Of a DNA stretch of 64,000 nucleotides, positions 16,604-25,375 are shown piece by piece; within the stretch, counting starts at the first letter, position 1, and the number at the start of each line of letters is the position of its first letter. The stretch is from positions 868,001 to 932,000 of the forward strand of contig NZ_JAIZEO010000001.1 in NCBI RefSeq assembly GCF_024189315.1. The letters are read 5' to 3'. This stretch comes from Halobacillus sp. A5. GTDB taxonomy: Bacteria; Bacillota; Bacilli; Bacillales; Halobacillaceae. The notes beneath the pieces were generated by a model. It saw only the letters and a list, made by a program, of their open reading frames with translations. It made no database searches and had not been told where the DNA came from. The position numbers and the translations under genes are program-made.

Positions 16604-17662
16604 TTGTTCCGCTATTTATCAAAAAGACAGTGGATAATATTACTATTAGGAATCTTGGGAATAATAGCAGGTTACTTCATACTGCCTGTTTCCGTTCCAT
16701 TAATTTTTGCTTTAATCACCGCCCTTTTCTTAAACCCGGCAGTACGCTGGATGCAATTTAGGTTTAGGTTGAACAGGAAAATGTCAGTTACTATCGTTTT
16801 TTTGTTATTTGTGATTATGATTGGATTATTAGGTACCTACGCGGTGACTCGCACGATTACACAGCTTGTCGAACTCGCAGACAACGCACCTACATACATC
16901 AATCAAATTAACAATGTACTCATAAATTGGGAAAGTAATATGAACAGTTTCACTCAGAACATGCCGACTGAATTCGTTGAGAAGGTTTCTGATGAGTTAC
17001 AGAATACGATTGATAATACGGCTCAAACTCTAAGTGAGAAGCTTCAACTCAGCAACATTGCTGCATTCGCTGCTAAAGTCCCAGAGTATTTGATCAGCTT
17101 TCTCGTTTATTTAATTGCATTGTTTCTGTTTATGCTTGAATTTCCCAGGTTAAAAGATAAAATGCATGGAAATCTCACAGAATCCACTTCTGAAAAAGTA
17201 AAGTTTATGAATGCTCGTTTATCCTACGTAGTATTCGGCTTTTTAAAAGCTCAGTTTCTTGTAAGTATTATTATTTTTATCGTCTGTTTAATTGGTTTAT
17301 TTTTCATTACCCCTGAAGTGGCGATTGTAATGTCTTTAATAATTTGGGTAGTAGACTTCATCCCAATTATAGGCTCCATTGTCATATTAGGACCATGGGC
17401 TTTATATATGTTGATTATTGGAGATGTCGCTTTAGGTGGACAGCTGGCTGTGCTGGCAATAATCCTCCTGGCTATACGCAGAACTGTAGAGCCAAAGGTG
17501 ATGGGACGACATATTGGACTTTCCCCATTAGCTACCCTTATTGCAATGTACATTGGACTTCAGTTAATAGGATTAATGGGATTCATTTTAGGACCCCTGC
17601 TCGTCATTGCTTTTAACTCAGCAAAAGAAGCAGGAATTATCCGATGGAACTTTAAGCTGTAG
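16604..17662 (+). CDS. AI-2E family transporter (UPF0118 permease)
   Basis: Polytopic membrane protein of 352 residues in the AI-2E/PerM family (relatives in B. subtilis include YtvI and YueF). Helices cluster at both ends, with an extracellular amphipathic region around residues 80-150. Family signatures are LFLFMLEFPRLKDKM near residue 180, the WVVDFIPIIGSIVILGPWAL segment near 245 and the C-terminal GLQLIGLMGFILGPLLVI. It begins with TTG and an AGAAGGGGG site about 12 nt upstream, a long spacing, so the start is moderately uncertain. Substrates vary in the family (AI-2, Na+/H+ antiport in halophiles), so none is assigned. Confidence 0.85.
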   Translation: MFRYLSKRQWIILLLGILGIIAGYFILPVSVPLIFALITALFLNPAVRWMQFRFRLNRKMSVTIVFLLFVIMIGLLGTYAVTRTITQLVELADNAPTYINQINNVLINWESNMNSFTQNMPTEFVEKVSDELQNTIDNTAQTLSEKLQLSNIAAFAAKVPEYLISFLVYLIALFLFMLEFPRLKDKMHGNLTESTSEKVKFMNARLSYVVFGFLKAQFLVSIIIFIVCLIGLFFITPEVAIVMSLIIWVVDFIPIIGSIVILGPWALYMLIIGDVALGGQLAVLAIILLAIRRTVEPKVMGRHIGLSPLATLIAMYIGLQLIGLMGFILGPLLVIAFNSAKEAGIIRWNFKL

Positions 17663-17666
17663 ATAA

Positions 17667-17710
17667 AGAAAACCGCCTATCTTTTTTAGTTAAAAAGATA
17701 GGCGGTTTTC
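17667..17710. terminator. Bidirectional terminator
   Basis: AAAACCGCCTATCTTTTT and AAAAAGATAGGCGGTTTT form an 18-bp perfect stem around TAGTT, serving the AI-2E gene and the convergent acetyltransferase. Confidence 0.92.
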
Positions 17711-18255
17711 TAAATTTCTTTCCTTGGTTCTCTGCTTTTTTGATCTTCTTTCTGCTTGACCTTTTTAAAAATAAACATCTCTCTGTCTGAATTCGTCTGT
17801 GAGAAACCATTATTAATCAGTACTTTTTGGGAAGGAACATTAGATTTACCACATTGAGCTTCCACACTTTTAATTTTTTCGTTCTTAAATACCCATGAAC
17901 ACATCGCTTTCACGGCTTCTGTAGCGAACCCTTGATCGCGTTCAGTTTCCACTACGTGATAGCCGATCTCCACATTACCTTCTTCATCTGGTATACCCTT
18001 AAATCCAATATCTCCTATTACTCGCTCTTCATCAGCGTCCATAATAATCCAAGGTCCAAACCCAAGGCAGTCGGGATTCTCTTCCAGGGATTCTACATAG
18101 AACGGCAGCATCGCCTTTAATCCATCGTGCGGCCAGCTTCGGTTCCATGGAAGCTGGTACTTATAATAAAATGCAAGAGGGTTCTTCATGATCGTCTGAG
18201 CCAGGTCTATGGTTATGGGGATATATTTTAATCGAGCAGATAATAATTGCATCAT
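17710..18255 (-). CDS. GNAT family N-acetyltransferase (RimJ/RimL type)
   Basis: Acetyltransferase of 181 residues with the Acetyltransf_3 (RimJ/RimL-like) pattern: VIGDIGFKGIPDEEGNVEIGYHVV near residue 78, the acetyl-CoA loop ERDQGFATEAVKAMCSWVF near 105, and the C-terminal SQKVLINNGF. The Arg of the canonical R/Q-x-x-G-x-G/A loop is present in modified form (RDQGFA). Tandem ATG codons follow AAAGGGAG. A basic C-terminal tail (KQKEDQKSREPRKEI) is unusual. Substrate unknown; it sits between an AI-2E permease and ctaM. Confidence 0.83.
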   Translation of the reverse strand: MMQLLSARLKYIPITIDLAQTIMKNPLAFYYKYQLPWNRSWPHDGLKAMLPFYVESLEENPDCLGFGPWIIMDADEERVIGDIGFKGIPDEEGNVEIGYHVVETERDQGFATEAVKAMCSWVFKNEKIKSVEAQCGKSNVPSQKVLINNGFSQTNSDREMFIFKKVKQKEDQKSREPRKEI

Positions 18256-18335
18256 TCTACTCCCTTTCTATTTATGTATTAACCAGCCATACATTTTTGT
18301 ATTCCTGTTTATACTAGTGATTAAACAAATTTTTA

Positions 18336-18370
18336 TAAAAAAACAGCCAGCTCTTAAAAACTGACTGTTT
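18336..18370 (-). terminator. Terminator after ctaM
   Basis: On the minus strand AAACAGTCAG and CTGGCTGTTT pair (one G-T) around a 10-nt loop, followed by a run of T. It closes the ctaM-ctaG end of the cta region. Confidence 0.8.
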
Positions 18371-18825
18371 TACACCCCAAGTATTGCTCTCATCATATTA
18401 GTCGTTGTGCCGCTGTCGTAAATAATATACAGCAGCAGATAAACGAATACACCTGTTACAGCCGTGCAAAACCAGATTACGCTTGTGACGGGTCCGATTT
18501 TACGATGCTTAGCAATGTTCCGTTTGAATGCAACTCGTAACGTAACAAGTCCGAATACTCCTCCGGTAGTAGCAAGAATAATATGGAAGATAAGAAAAAT
18601 TGTATAGTAAACTTTAATATCATCTGGACCACCAAAACTCGTGTTTCCAACAATCACGGTCCGACTAAGATAAATAATAAAAAAGGTCAGTGCGCTTATA
18701 GCAGCAGCCACCATCGTTTGTTTGTGGGCTGCTCGTTTATCTCTTGCTATTAACACCCAGCCAATAGCTACAAGAACAGCACTGACCACAATAAATATAG
18801 TGCTTAAGGTAGGTAATAACGGCAT
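18370..18825 (-). CDS. ctaM: DUF420 membrane protein CtaM (YozB)
   Basis: Four-helix membrane protein of 151 residues in the DUF420/YozB family. CtaM is required for maturation of heme A-type oxidases in Staphylococcus and Bacillus. The ATG giving MPLLPTLST is used because GAGGGG lies upstream; the frame extends 7 codons further. Conserved histidines lie in RAAHKQTM near residue 32, FHIILATTGG near 80 and KHRKIGP near 107, consistent with heme or copper handling. It is 79 bp downstream of ctaG, which links it to caa3 oxidase assembly. Confidence 0.88.
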   Translation of the reverse strand: MPLLPTLSTIFIVVSAVLVAIGWVLIARDKRAAHKQTMVAAAISALTFFIIYLSRTVIVGNTSFGGPDDIKVYYTIFLIFHIILATTGGVFGLVTLRVAFKRNIAKHRKIGPVTSVIWFCTAVTGVFVYLLLYIIYDSGTTTNMMRAILGV

Positions 18826-18904
18826 GTTTACTTTCCCCTCATTCAAAGATCAATTATGCAGAAAAGAAAGTCGGACTTATAAATGAAAGACTTCCCCACT
18901 GACT

Positions 18905-19804
18905 TTAAGATTCTGTTTGTACGTTCGATGGAAGCGGGTCAATCGTATCTCTTTCGCGGTTAAACCAACTGAAGAAGATATAGGCAATAATCACACCAAA
19001 AATAATCTCTTGAGTAATTTTCATAATAATACCGCCCAACTGCTGATCCTCCACAAGAGGCATAGGCGTGAAATATTCAGGACCACTTAATGAATTAGAC
19101 AATCCAGCCAATACTTCTGAAGGCACACAGAGACTCATAGCCTGCATCCACGCACCTGACTCTGTATAGGTTTCGTATAAAGGAGTACCTGCAAAAATGA
19201 TTAGTCCACATGCAGGTGTAATTAAAACTCCGTTTGCAAAGATAAACCCTATTTTCAGAATCGGGCTTAACCGATCCATTTCCTTTATCGGGCTGAAAAC
19301 AGACCACCACATAAAGAAAGCTGTAAGTAAAATAAAACTGGTAATAATGGTATGAGCCAATTCATCTGATTTCGCATAATCAAAAATAACAGGCATGTGG
19401 TAAATGGAAAAAATTCCATTAAATACGATTAAAGACAGAAGAGGCATCGTCATTAATCTTAAGATAGACGATAGCACCGGAACAGCAAATAATTTGTGCC
19501 ATATCCAGACCGGTATTCCTTTAATGATTAAAATAGGAAACAGCAGGTAGTACAGTGCCATTTGAGTCATGTGGGCTGTAAACATAATATGGGACAGTAA
19601 ATCGACAGGAGACCCTTTTATGATATAAAGTAAAAGCATTCCCCCGTAAAACATAGTCTGCTGGCTGACGGTAGGTCGTTCTTCACTCTGTTTACGCTTA
19701 GGACCGGTTATATAAAAATAGAGCGCTGAAATAATAAGTATAAAGAGTAAATAGAAAGGACTCCACAAAGCCCTAAATCCAAAAATCTGCAGCTCTAACC
19801 ACAC
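18905..19804 (-). CDS. ctaG: Cytochrome c oxidase assembly factor CtaG
   Basis: Polytopic membrane protein (about 300 residues, seven helices) needed to assemble active caa3 oxidase in B. subtilis, probably in CuA/CuB delivery. IFGFRALWSPFYL at the N-terminus and the central HMTQMALYYLLFPILI match the family. Start choice: GAGGTG lies 8 nt before a GTG giving an N-terminus the same length as B. subtilis CtaG; an ATG at 19810 would leave only 2 nt. It is separated from ctaF by a terminator, so it probably also has its own promoter or relies on readthrough. Confidence 0.93.
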   Translation of the reverse strand: MWLELQIFGFRALWSPFYLLFILIISALYFYITGPKRKQSEERPTVSQQTMFYGGMLLLYIIKGSPVDLLSHIMFTAHMTQMALYYLLFPILIIKGIPVWIWHKLFAVPVLSSILRLMTMPLLSLIVFNGIFSIYHMPVIFDYAKSDELAHTIITSFILLTAFFMWWSVFSPIKEMDRLSPILKIGFIFANGVLITPACGLIIFAGTPLYETYTESGAWMQAMSLCVPSEVLAGLSNSLSGPEYFTPMPLVEDQQLGGIIMKITQEIIFGVIIAYIFFSWFNRERDTIDPLPSNVQTES

Positions 19805-19937
19805 AGGCATCACACCTCATTTTCTAAAGGATTCTTTTCTATTCTAACGAAATTTTCAGGAAAAAACGAGCCTTCCTCATCAGTTTTTTTAATTGTTCAT
19901 AAATTAGACATAACCATGCAGCTCCAGTATTTACCGC

Positions 19938-19965
19938 AAAAAAGAGACCGGAGTCCCGGTCTCTT
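19938..19965 (-). terminator. Terminator after ctaF
   Basis: On the minus strand AAGAGACCGG and CCGGTCTCTT form a GC-rich stem around GACT, followed by TTTT. It ends the ctaB-C-D-E-F message. Confidence 0.88.
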
Positions 19966-19969
19966 ACTT

Positions 19970-20293
19970 TTACCACCAGATGATTGTAGTGAATGTGATG
20001 ATTGTAAGAATGGCTACACTTAAGCCGCCATACATCATTACAGCTACCATATCATGTCCTTTATTCTTCATATGCATGAAATAATAGAGCTGGAACAAAA
20101 CTTGGATGACAGCTAATAGCAGGAGGGTTGGTACTAGAAATACTGAACCGATTTCAAGCAATACCATTCCAAATGCAATAAGTGTAAAGAGAATCATTAA
20201 TGCAAAGCTGATAACCTGCTGTTTCATCTCTTCTTTGTGCTGTTTTTTAACAAACTTATTCTGCTCTTGGGTCATATTTGAGTGATTGGCCAT
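19970..20293 (-). CDS. ctaF: Cytochrome c oxidase (caa3) subunit IV CtaF
   Basis: Small accessory subunit of the caa3 oxidase, 107 residues with three membrane helices (about 29-49, 51-70 and 82-105) after a Lys/Gln-rich cytoplasmic N-terminus. QLYYFMHMKNKGHD near residue 68 is the family signature. It begins 5 bp after ctaE. Confidence 0.93.
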   Translation of the reverse strand: MANHSNMTQEQNKFVKKQHKEEMKQQVISFALMILFTLIAFGMVLLEIGSVFLVPTLLLLAVIQVLFQLYYFMHMKNKGHDMVAVMMYGGLSVAILTIITFTTIIWW

Positions 20294-20298
20294 GATTT

Positions 20299-20919
20299 TT
20301 ATACCACTCCCATCAAGTAAACAACGGTAAAGATAAATACCCAGACAACGTCGATAAAGTGCCAGTATAAGCTGGCGATGTAAAATTTAGGGGCGTTGTA
20401 GAGATTAATACCGCGTTTAGAGTTACGAATCATTAACGCTACAATCCAGCTTAAACCAAATAACACGTGACCTCCGTGAAATCCTACTAACGTGTAGAAG
20501 GCTGATCCAAAAGCGGAAGAACGAAATGTAAATTCGTACTCATGAATATAATGCACAAATTCATAAATTTCAAAACCTAAAAATCCGAGTCCTAATATTA
20601 CAGTAATGCCTAACCAGATCTGCATCTTTCTAAAATCATTGTTCTTCATATGATACATCGCATAAACACTCGTCAACGAGCTTGTTAACAGAAGCATGGT
20701 CATTATAAAAACTAACTCAAGTCCAAATAAATGTTCAGGTGTGTTATCGCCGGATGTTGAACGGTTCAGAGCTAAATATGTTCCAAACAAGCAGGCGAAT
20801 AGTACAGTTTCTCCACCTAAGAAGAACCAAAAACCTACAAATTTATTTTTACCCTCGAGGGTGGCTTTTTCTGGATCATGTGGCAATTGTTTAGGGTTCA
20901 ATACATCTTCATGACTCAT
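20299..20919 (-). CDS. ctaE: Cytochrome c oxidase (caa3) subunit III CtaE
   Basis: Subunit III of the heme-copper oxidase, 206 residues with five membrane helices. WFFLGGETVLFACLFGTYL near residue 31 and VGFHGGHVLFGLSWI near 143 are characteristic, followed by ASLYWHFIDVVWVFIF. The ATG overlaps the ctaD stop by one base (TAATG), implying translational coupling. Confidence 0.96.
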   Translation of the reverse strand: MSHEDVLNPKQLPHDPEKATLEGKNKFVGFWFFLGGETVLFACLFGTYLALNRSTSGDNTPEHLFGLELVFIMTMLLLTSSLTSVYAMYHMKNNDFRKMQIWLGITVILGLGFLGFEIYEFVHYIHEYEFTFRSSAFGSAFYTLVGFHGGHVLFGLSWIVALMIRNSKRGINLYNAPKFYIASLYWHFIDVVWVFIFTVVYLMGVV

Positions 20920-22787
20920 TATTGACCAGCCCCCTTTTCAATATCTTTTTCAAGATCAGCCTTATGAATGTGGTGACCCAGATCATCTTTAAGTGAGCGG
21001 GTAAGCATGGAGCCGAGTGTAATACCCATTCCGATAAATACAAGAGCTAACCAGCCTTTATCATCCACTTGATAGATAAATCCAAAGCCGGCAATAAACA
21101 AGCCTAATGACATCATGAAAGGTAAAATAGAGGCGTTCGGCATATGAATATCACCTAAAGGTTCAGCAGGAGTCATACCTTTCTTACCTTCACTTTTCTC
21201 AACCCATAACGGATCAAGTCCGCGAACCAGCGGAGTTTGTACAAAGTTATAATGCGGCGGCGGTGATGGAATAGACCACTCAAGTGTTCTGCCGTCCCAC
21301 GGATCCCCGCTGACTTTTTCAGTTTTCACTGCAGTGTAAACTACATTGATTATGAATATAATCGTACCCAGTGCCATTAGGAACGCACCAATGGTACTGA
21401 TCATGTTTCCTGCTTCCAGACCCTGCCCCTCCAGGAATACCCAGTAACGGCGTGGCATTCCCATTAAACCAAGGAAGTGCTGAATAAAGAATGTTAAGTG
21501 GAAGCCAATGAAAAAGGGCCAGAAAGCCAGCTTGCCTAATTTTTCATTTAGTACCTTACCGAACATTTTCGGCCACCAGTAATGAAGAGCGGCAAATAAT
21601 CCAAACACGACTCCTCCTACAATAACGTAGTGAAAGTGACCAACGACAAAATAAGTATCATGGTATTGATAATCTGCTGCAGCTGCTGCCAGCATTACAC
21701 CAGTCATTCCTCCAATAGTAAAAGAAGGAATAAATGCGATTGACCAAAGCATAGCTGAGGTCATTCGAATATTACCGCCCCACATCGTAAACATCCAGTT
21801 AAAGATCTTTATCCCAGTCGGGACAGCAATGGCCATCGTCGCAACTGCAAATATGGAGTTAGCAATTGGTCCCATACCAACGGTAAACATGTGGTGGGCC
21901 CATACCATAAAGCCAAGGAACCCAATGAGTACGGTGGCGAAAACCATCGCAGAATATCCGAATAAACGCTTCTTCGAGAACGTGGAGAATATATCACTAA
22001 AGGCGCCGAACAGCGGCAATATCAGGATATAAACTTCAGGGTGTCCAAAAATCCAGAATAAATGCTCCCAAATGATGGCGTTTCCACCTGCAGCTGTATC
22101 AAAAAATACTGAGCCGAACATGCGGTCGAACATCATAAGGAACAATCCTACAGTTAAAGCAGGAAATGCAAATAAAATTAATGTACTTGTTACAAAGGAA
22201 GCCCAAGTAAATAAAGGCATACGCATGTACGTCATTCCAGGAGCACGCATATTAACTATAGTTACAAGAAAGTTAATACCACCGATTAATGTCCCCGCTC
22301 CTGAAATTTGAAGCCCCATGACATAGTAGTCAACCCCATGACCAGGTGAAACGGTTGATAAAGGGGCATAGTTTGTCCAGCCGGCATCCGGAGCTCCTCC
22401 GGTAAACCACGAAACGTTAAGCATAATTCCTCCAAACAGAAACAGCCAGAATCCGAGAGAATTTAAAAATGGAAATGCTACGTCTCTGGCTCCTATTTGC
22501 AAAGGAACCACTGCGTTCATCAACGCAAAGATAAGCGGCATGGCAGCCAGAAAAATCATGGTTGTACCATGCATAGTGATCATTTCATTGTATAAGCCAG
22601 CTGAAATAAAATTATTATCTGGCTGCATCAGCTGTATACGTATTAACATCGCTTCAAGCCCGCCGATTAAGAAAAACAGTCCGCCAGAAACCAAATAAAG
22701 ATGTGCAATCTTTTTGTGGTCAACTGTTGTTAGATAATCCCAAATCGCAGCGCCGAGCCCACGATTTTGTGACATTGCAGTACTCAC
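20919..22787 (-). CDS. ctaD: Cytochrome c oxidase (caa3) subunit I CtaD
   Basis: Catalytic subunit of the caa3-type heme-copper oxidase, which reduces O2 to water and pumps protons. It has 622 residues with the 12-helix core plus C-terminal extension. Visible ligands and channels: low-spin heme His in ITMHGTTMIF near residue 70, CuB/Tyr motif FGHPEVYILILP near 250, CuB histidines in VWAHHMF near 298, and GHFHYVIVGG near 383 for the heme a3 side. The Glu in HPEVY marks an A1-type K/D-channel enzyme. It starts with GTG after GGGAGG. Confidence 0.98.
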   Translation of the reverse strand: MSTAMSQNRGLGAAIWDYLTTVDHKKIAHLYLVSGGLFFLIGGLEAMLIRIQLMQPDNNFISAGLYNEMITMHGTTMIFLAAMPLIFALMNAVVPLQIGARDVAFPFLNSLGFWLFLFGGIMLNVSWFTGGAPDAGWTNYAPLSTVSPGHGVDYYVMGLQISGAGTLIGGINFLVTIVNMRAPGMTYMRMPLFTWASFVTSTLILFAFPALTVGLFLMMFDRMFGSVFFDTAAGGNAIIWEHLFWIFGHPEVYILILPLFGAFSDIFSTFSKKRLFGYSAMVFATVLIGFLGFMVWAHHMFTVGMGPIANSIFAVATMAIAVPTGIKIFNWMFTMWGGNIRMTSAMLWSIAFIPSFTIGGMTGVMLAAAAADYQYHDTYFVVGHFHYVIVGGVVFGLFAALHYWWPKMFGKVLNEKLGKLAFWPFFIGFHLTFFIQHFLGLMGMPRRYWVFLEGQGLEAGNMISTIGAFLMALGTIIFIINVVYTAVKTEKVSGDPWDGRTLEWSIPSPPPHYNFVQTPLVRGLDPLWVEKSEGKKGMTPAEPLGDIHMPNASILPFMMSLGLFIAGFGFIYQVDDKGWLALVFIGMGITLGSMLTRSLKDDLGHHIHKADLEKDIEKGAGQ

Positions 22788-22822
22788 GCTTTAACCTCCC
22801 TTTAAAGCCTTCACATGTAGTG

Positions 22823-23890
22823 TTATTCTTCTTCTACTTCTTCATCGGAAGCATTTGACCCTATATCTGAATGATCAAGCTCCATTAAATATTCAGCAAT
22901 TTGACTTGCTTCATCTTCTGATACTAAGTTAGCAGGCATTTGATTTCCCGGCTTAACTTCCTCAGGGTTAACGATCCAGGATTCTAAATTTTCTTTGGTT
23001 GGTTCTAAGATCCCTGCGATCTTCGTTCGATTGGCAAAGTTGGTTAAATTAGGACCCTGCCCTGCAGCACCATCTCCAATCGCGTGACAGCTCATGCAAT
23101 TATCTTCGTATAAAGCCTGCCCTTCCTGTGCGTCCGCTGTTTCCGCATCTGCTTCAGGATCAACATTCTGCATATCTTCTTTCCACTGGTCGTATTCATC
23201 AGGGCTCACAGCAATAACACGAAAGTCCATTAAGGAATGAGACTCTCCACAGAGCTCAGCACAATGGCCCCAGTAAACGCCTTCATCATATGCTTCTAAG
23301 TACATAGTGTTGTCATTATCTCCAGGGTTTGTATCCATTTTCCCTGCTATAGAAGGTACCCAGAAGGAGTGGATGACATCACTCGATTTCATATCTAAGT
23401 ATACTCTTTCACCAGTAGGAATATAGAGATCCTGACTTGTAGAGATTTCATCGTCCGGATAGCTGAAATGCCACCAATACTGATTTCCGGTTACTTCAAT
23501 TGTCGTAACTCCGTCATCACCTTTAGTGGACTCATCAGCAAGGTCAAAAGTAGCTTGTACAGTTGGTACTGCCAATACTAATAATAGAATGATTGGAATA
23601 ACTGTCCAGATCACTTCAAGAGCTTTATTTCCCTCAGTTTGTTTAGGAATAAAGTCTTCTTGACCTTTCTTCTGACGATAACGAATAAGTACAAACGTGT
23701 AGATCGCCATTACTATTACAAATACAAACAGCATGATAGCGATACTGATCATCATAAGATCAAATAATAAATCCGAGCCATACCCTTTAGGTTTTAGTGC
23801 ACTAAGGTTATCCACCCCACACCCTGATAACAGAATGGTTAGTGCGCCAAACAAGAAGAATGACCGGAACTTTCCCATCCAACCTCTCAT
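22823..23890 (-). CDS. ctaC: Cytochrome c oxidase (caa3) subunit II CtaC with fused cytochrome c
   Basis: Subunit II that receives electrons and passes them through CuA; the fused cytochrome c domain makes it a caa3 oxidase. The 355 residues comprise a lipoprotein signal with lipobox LLSGC (Cys about 24), two membrane helices (43-66 and 90-112), a cupredoxin CuA domain with HCAELCGESH near residue 218, and a heme c domain with CMSCH near 267 and distal Met in the GNQMPANL segment. The exposed domains are very acidic (ending DEEVEEE), a halophile-like trait. It lies 35 bp before ctaD. Confidence 0.97.
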   Translation of the reverse strand: MRGWMGKFRSFFLFGALTILLSGCGVDNLSALKPKGYGSDLLFDLMMISIAIMLFVFVIVMAIYTFVLIRYRQKKGQEDFIPKQTEGNKALEVIWTVIPIILLLVLAVPTVQATFDLADESTKGDDGVTTIEVTGNQYWWHFSYPDDEISTSQDLYIPTGERVYLDMKSSDVIHSFWVPSIAGKMDTNPGDNDNTMYLEAYDEGVYWGHCAELCGESHSLMDFRVIAVSPDEYDQWKEDMQNVDPEADAETADAQEGQALYEDNCMSCHAIGDGAAGQGPNLTNFANRTKIAGILEPTKENLESWIVNPEEVKPGNQMPANLVSEDEASQIAEYLMELDHSDIGSNASDEEVEEE

Positions 23891-23971
23891 TAAGTAATAC
23901 CTCTCTTTCTCTTTTTAATGAAAAACTATATATTATTAGAAACCAGCCCATGACATCATGAGCCAGTTTCA

Positions 23972-24907
23972 TTAATAAAATAACGGAAGTGTTACTAATA
24001 CCATTGTTAAAAACAGGATAGTCAAATAATTTAGAGAATAAACAAACATCCAGGTTGCCCATTTATAGTCATCTTTCATAAAGAACCCTGCGATACCCAA
24101 GATCAGCCAACCTAGAGATAAAGCAAAGGCAACAACCAGAAACACGGTTCCAAGTGATGCTAAATAAATTGGTAAAGGAAGCAGACATGCTACATAAATA
24201 ACTATCTGCCTTTTTGTCATACGAAAACCATGGACAACAGGAAGCATTGGTATTCCTGCCGCTTTATATTCATCCTTCTTTTTCATAGCTAATGCTAAGA
24301 AATGAGGAGTCTGCCAGATAAACATGATAAGAAACAACATAATCGCTTCTAATTGTAAACTTGGTTCTACAGCTGCCCAGCCAATCAAAGGCGGCACTGC
24401 TCCAGAGAAGCTGCCAATTACTGTGTTAATTGTATACTTCCTCTTTGACCACATCGTATACAGGACAACGTAGGTAAACCAGCCAAACGCTCCAAATAGT
24501 GCTGCGGGAATCGTAGTAAAAGATAAAACCACAATACCAACGGAGGAAACACCAATCCCCATCCACTTTATAACGTTTAAAGGGATAGACCCAGTTACTG
24601 TGGGTCTGCTTTCAGTTCTCGACATTAAATGGTCGATGTCTCTATCATACCAGTTATTTAAAATACAGCCACCAGCAATTACGAAAGCGGTTCCGAGCAT
24701 AGTCAGCAAGAAGGTTAACCATTGATCTGTAAAACTGGCTCCCGTATAATATACAGCCAGCCAAAACCCGGTAAAAGTCGTGATAAGATTTGAATTTATA
24801 ATACCAACTTTTATTAAACTCTTAATATCAGCCAGTAATGAGGTTTCACGGACAGCCGCGTTCATGACCTGTGTTGCTGTTGTATCAACTGTTCTAGGAT
24901 TGTCCAT
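23972..24907 (-). CDS. ctaB: Protoheme IX farnesyltransferase CtaB
   Basis: UbiA-family prenyltransferase that makes heme O from heme B and farnesyl diphosphate, the first step to heme A. The start is the ATG giving MDNPRTVDTT after GGAGGG; the frame continues 29 codons upstream. Polytopic, about 311 residues; the two Asp-rich motifs are NNWYDRDIDHLMSRTESRP near residue 84 and the KKKDEYKAAGIPMLP segment. It heads the cta operon. ctaA, the partner that makes heme A and normally sits beside ctaB, is not adjacent here. Confidence 0.95.
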   Translation of the reverse strand: MDNPRTVDTTATQVMNAAVRETSLLADIKSLIKVGIINSNLITTFTGFWLAVYYTGASFTDQWLTFLLTMLGTAFVIAGGCILNNWYDRDIDHLMSRTESRPTVTGSIPLNVIKWMGIGVSSVGIVVLSFTTIPAALFGAFGWFTYVVLYTMWSKRKYTINTVIGSFSGAVPPLIGWAAVEPSLQLEAIMLFLIMFIWQTPHFLALAMKKKDEYKAAGIPMLPVVHGFRMTKRQIVIYVACLLPLPIYLASLGTVFLVVAFALSLGWLILGIAGFFMKDDYKWATWMFVYSLNYLTILFLTMVLVTLPLFY

Positions 24908-25008
24908 AGAGATATCTTCCCTCCTTCTACTGCTCGCTGAAACTTTCACTTCAAAAGCATTCTTCGTTTCTTGTAAAAAATGTAACCTTGTCAAGAAACA
25001 TCAAAATA

Positions 25009-25078
25009 ATTGTACCATGTTATCATCGTTCTATCTATTTCTACATTACAATTTTATTTTTTTGTGACAAAATTGTGA
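25009..25078 (-). promoter_or_regulatory. Candidate cta operon promoter with two TTGTGA half-sites
   Basis: On the minus strand TGGTACAAT (extended -10, hexamer at 25009-25014) lies about 100 bp before ctaB. Upstream, two TTGTGA elements (plus strand 25062-25067 and 25073-25078) are direct repeats 11 bp apart. TTGTGA-type sequences occur in ResD and Rex targets, and B. subtilis cta genes are ResDE-dependent, but this is not a canonical Rex palindrome. No clear -35 box. The leader also carries a GTTTCTTG/CAAGAAAC inverted repeat (24966-24999). Confidence 0.35.
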
Positions 25079-25326
25079 AGCTCTCAGTAAAGATTCATAC
25101 CTATATATTTCTAGCAAAGTTATTTAAACAATGCAAGGGCTTTTAGTATTTATGTTTACCCTTTCTTTCCCCTTTTACTTATTCTCCTATTATGTTGTTA
25201 TTACTTTTAAAGTAAAATAATAAGCAATGTCGAATAGCAGGGACCAGGAATTCCGCAATGAATATTACGAAAAGTCCCGGTCGTTCGTCCGTAAAAATGG
25301 ATTGTATTCGCCTGACAGCCATACAA

Positions 25327-25366
25327 AAGAAGCTTGCAGAGATGAGGGTTCCTCTACAAGCTTCTT
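25327..25366 (-). terminator. Terminator after pycA
   Basis: A 15-bp stem (AAGAAGCTTG and its complement, one G-T pair) lies just downstream of the pycA stop. The minus-strand 3' flank is TTTTGT. The stem sequence is related to those after yktA and ykuV. The remaining interval 24908-25326 holds no convincing gene. Confidence 0.8.
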
Positions 25367-25375
25367 ACCACTAAT

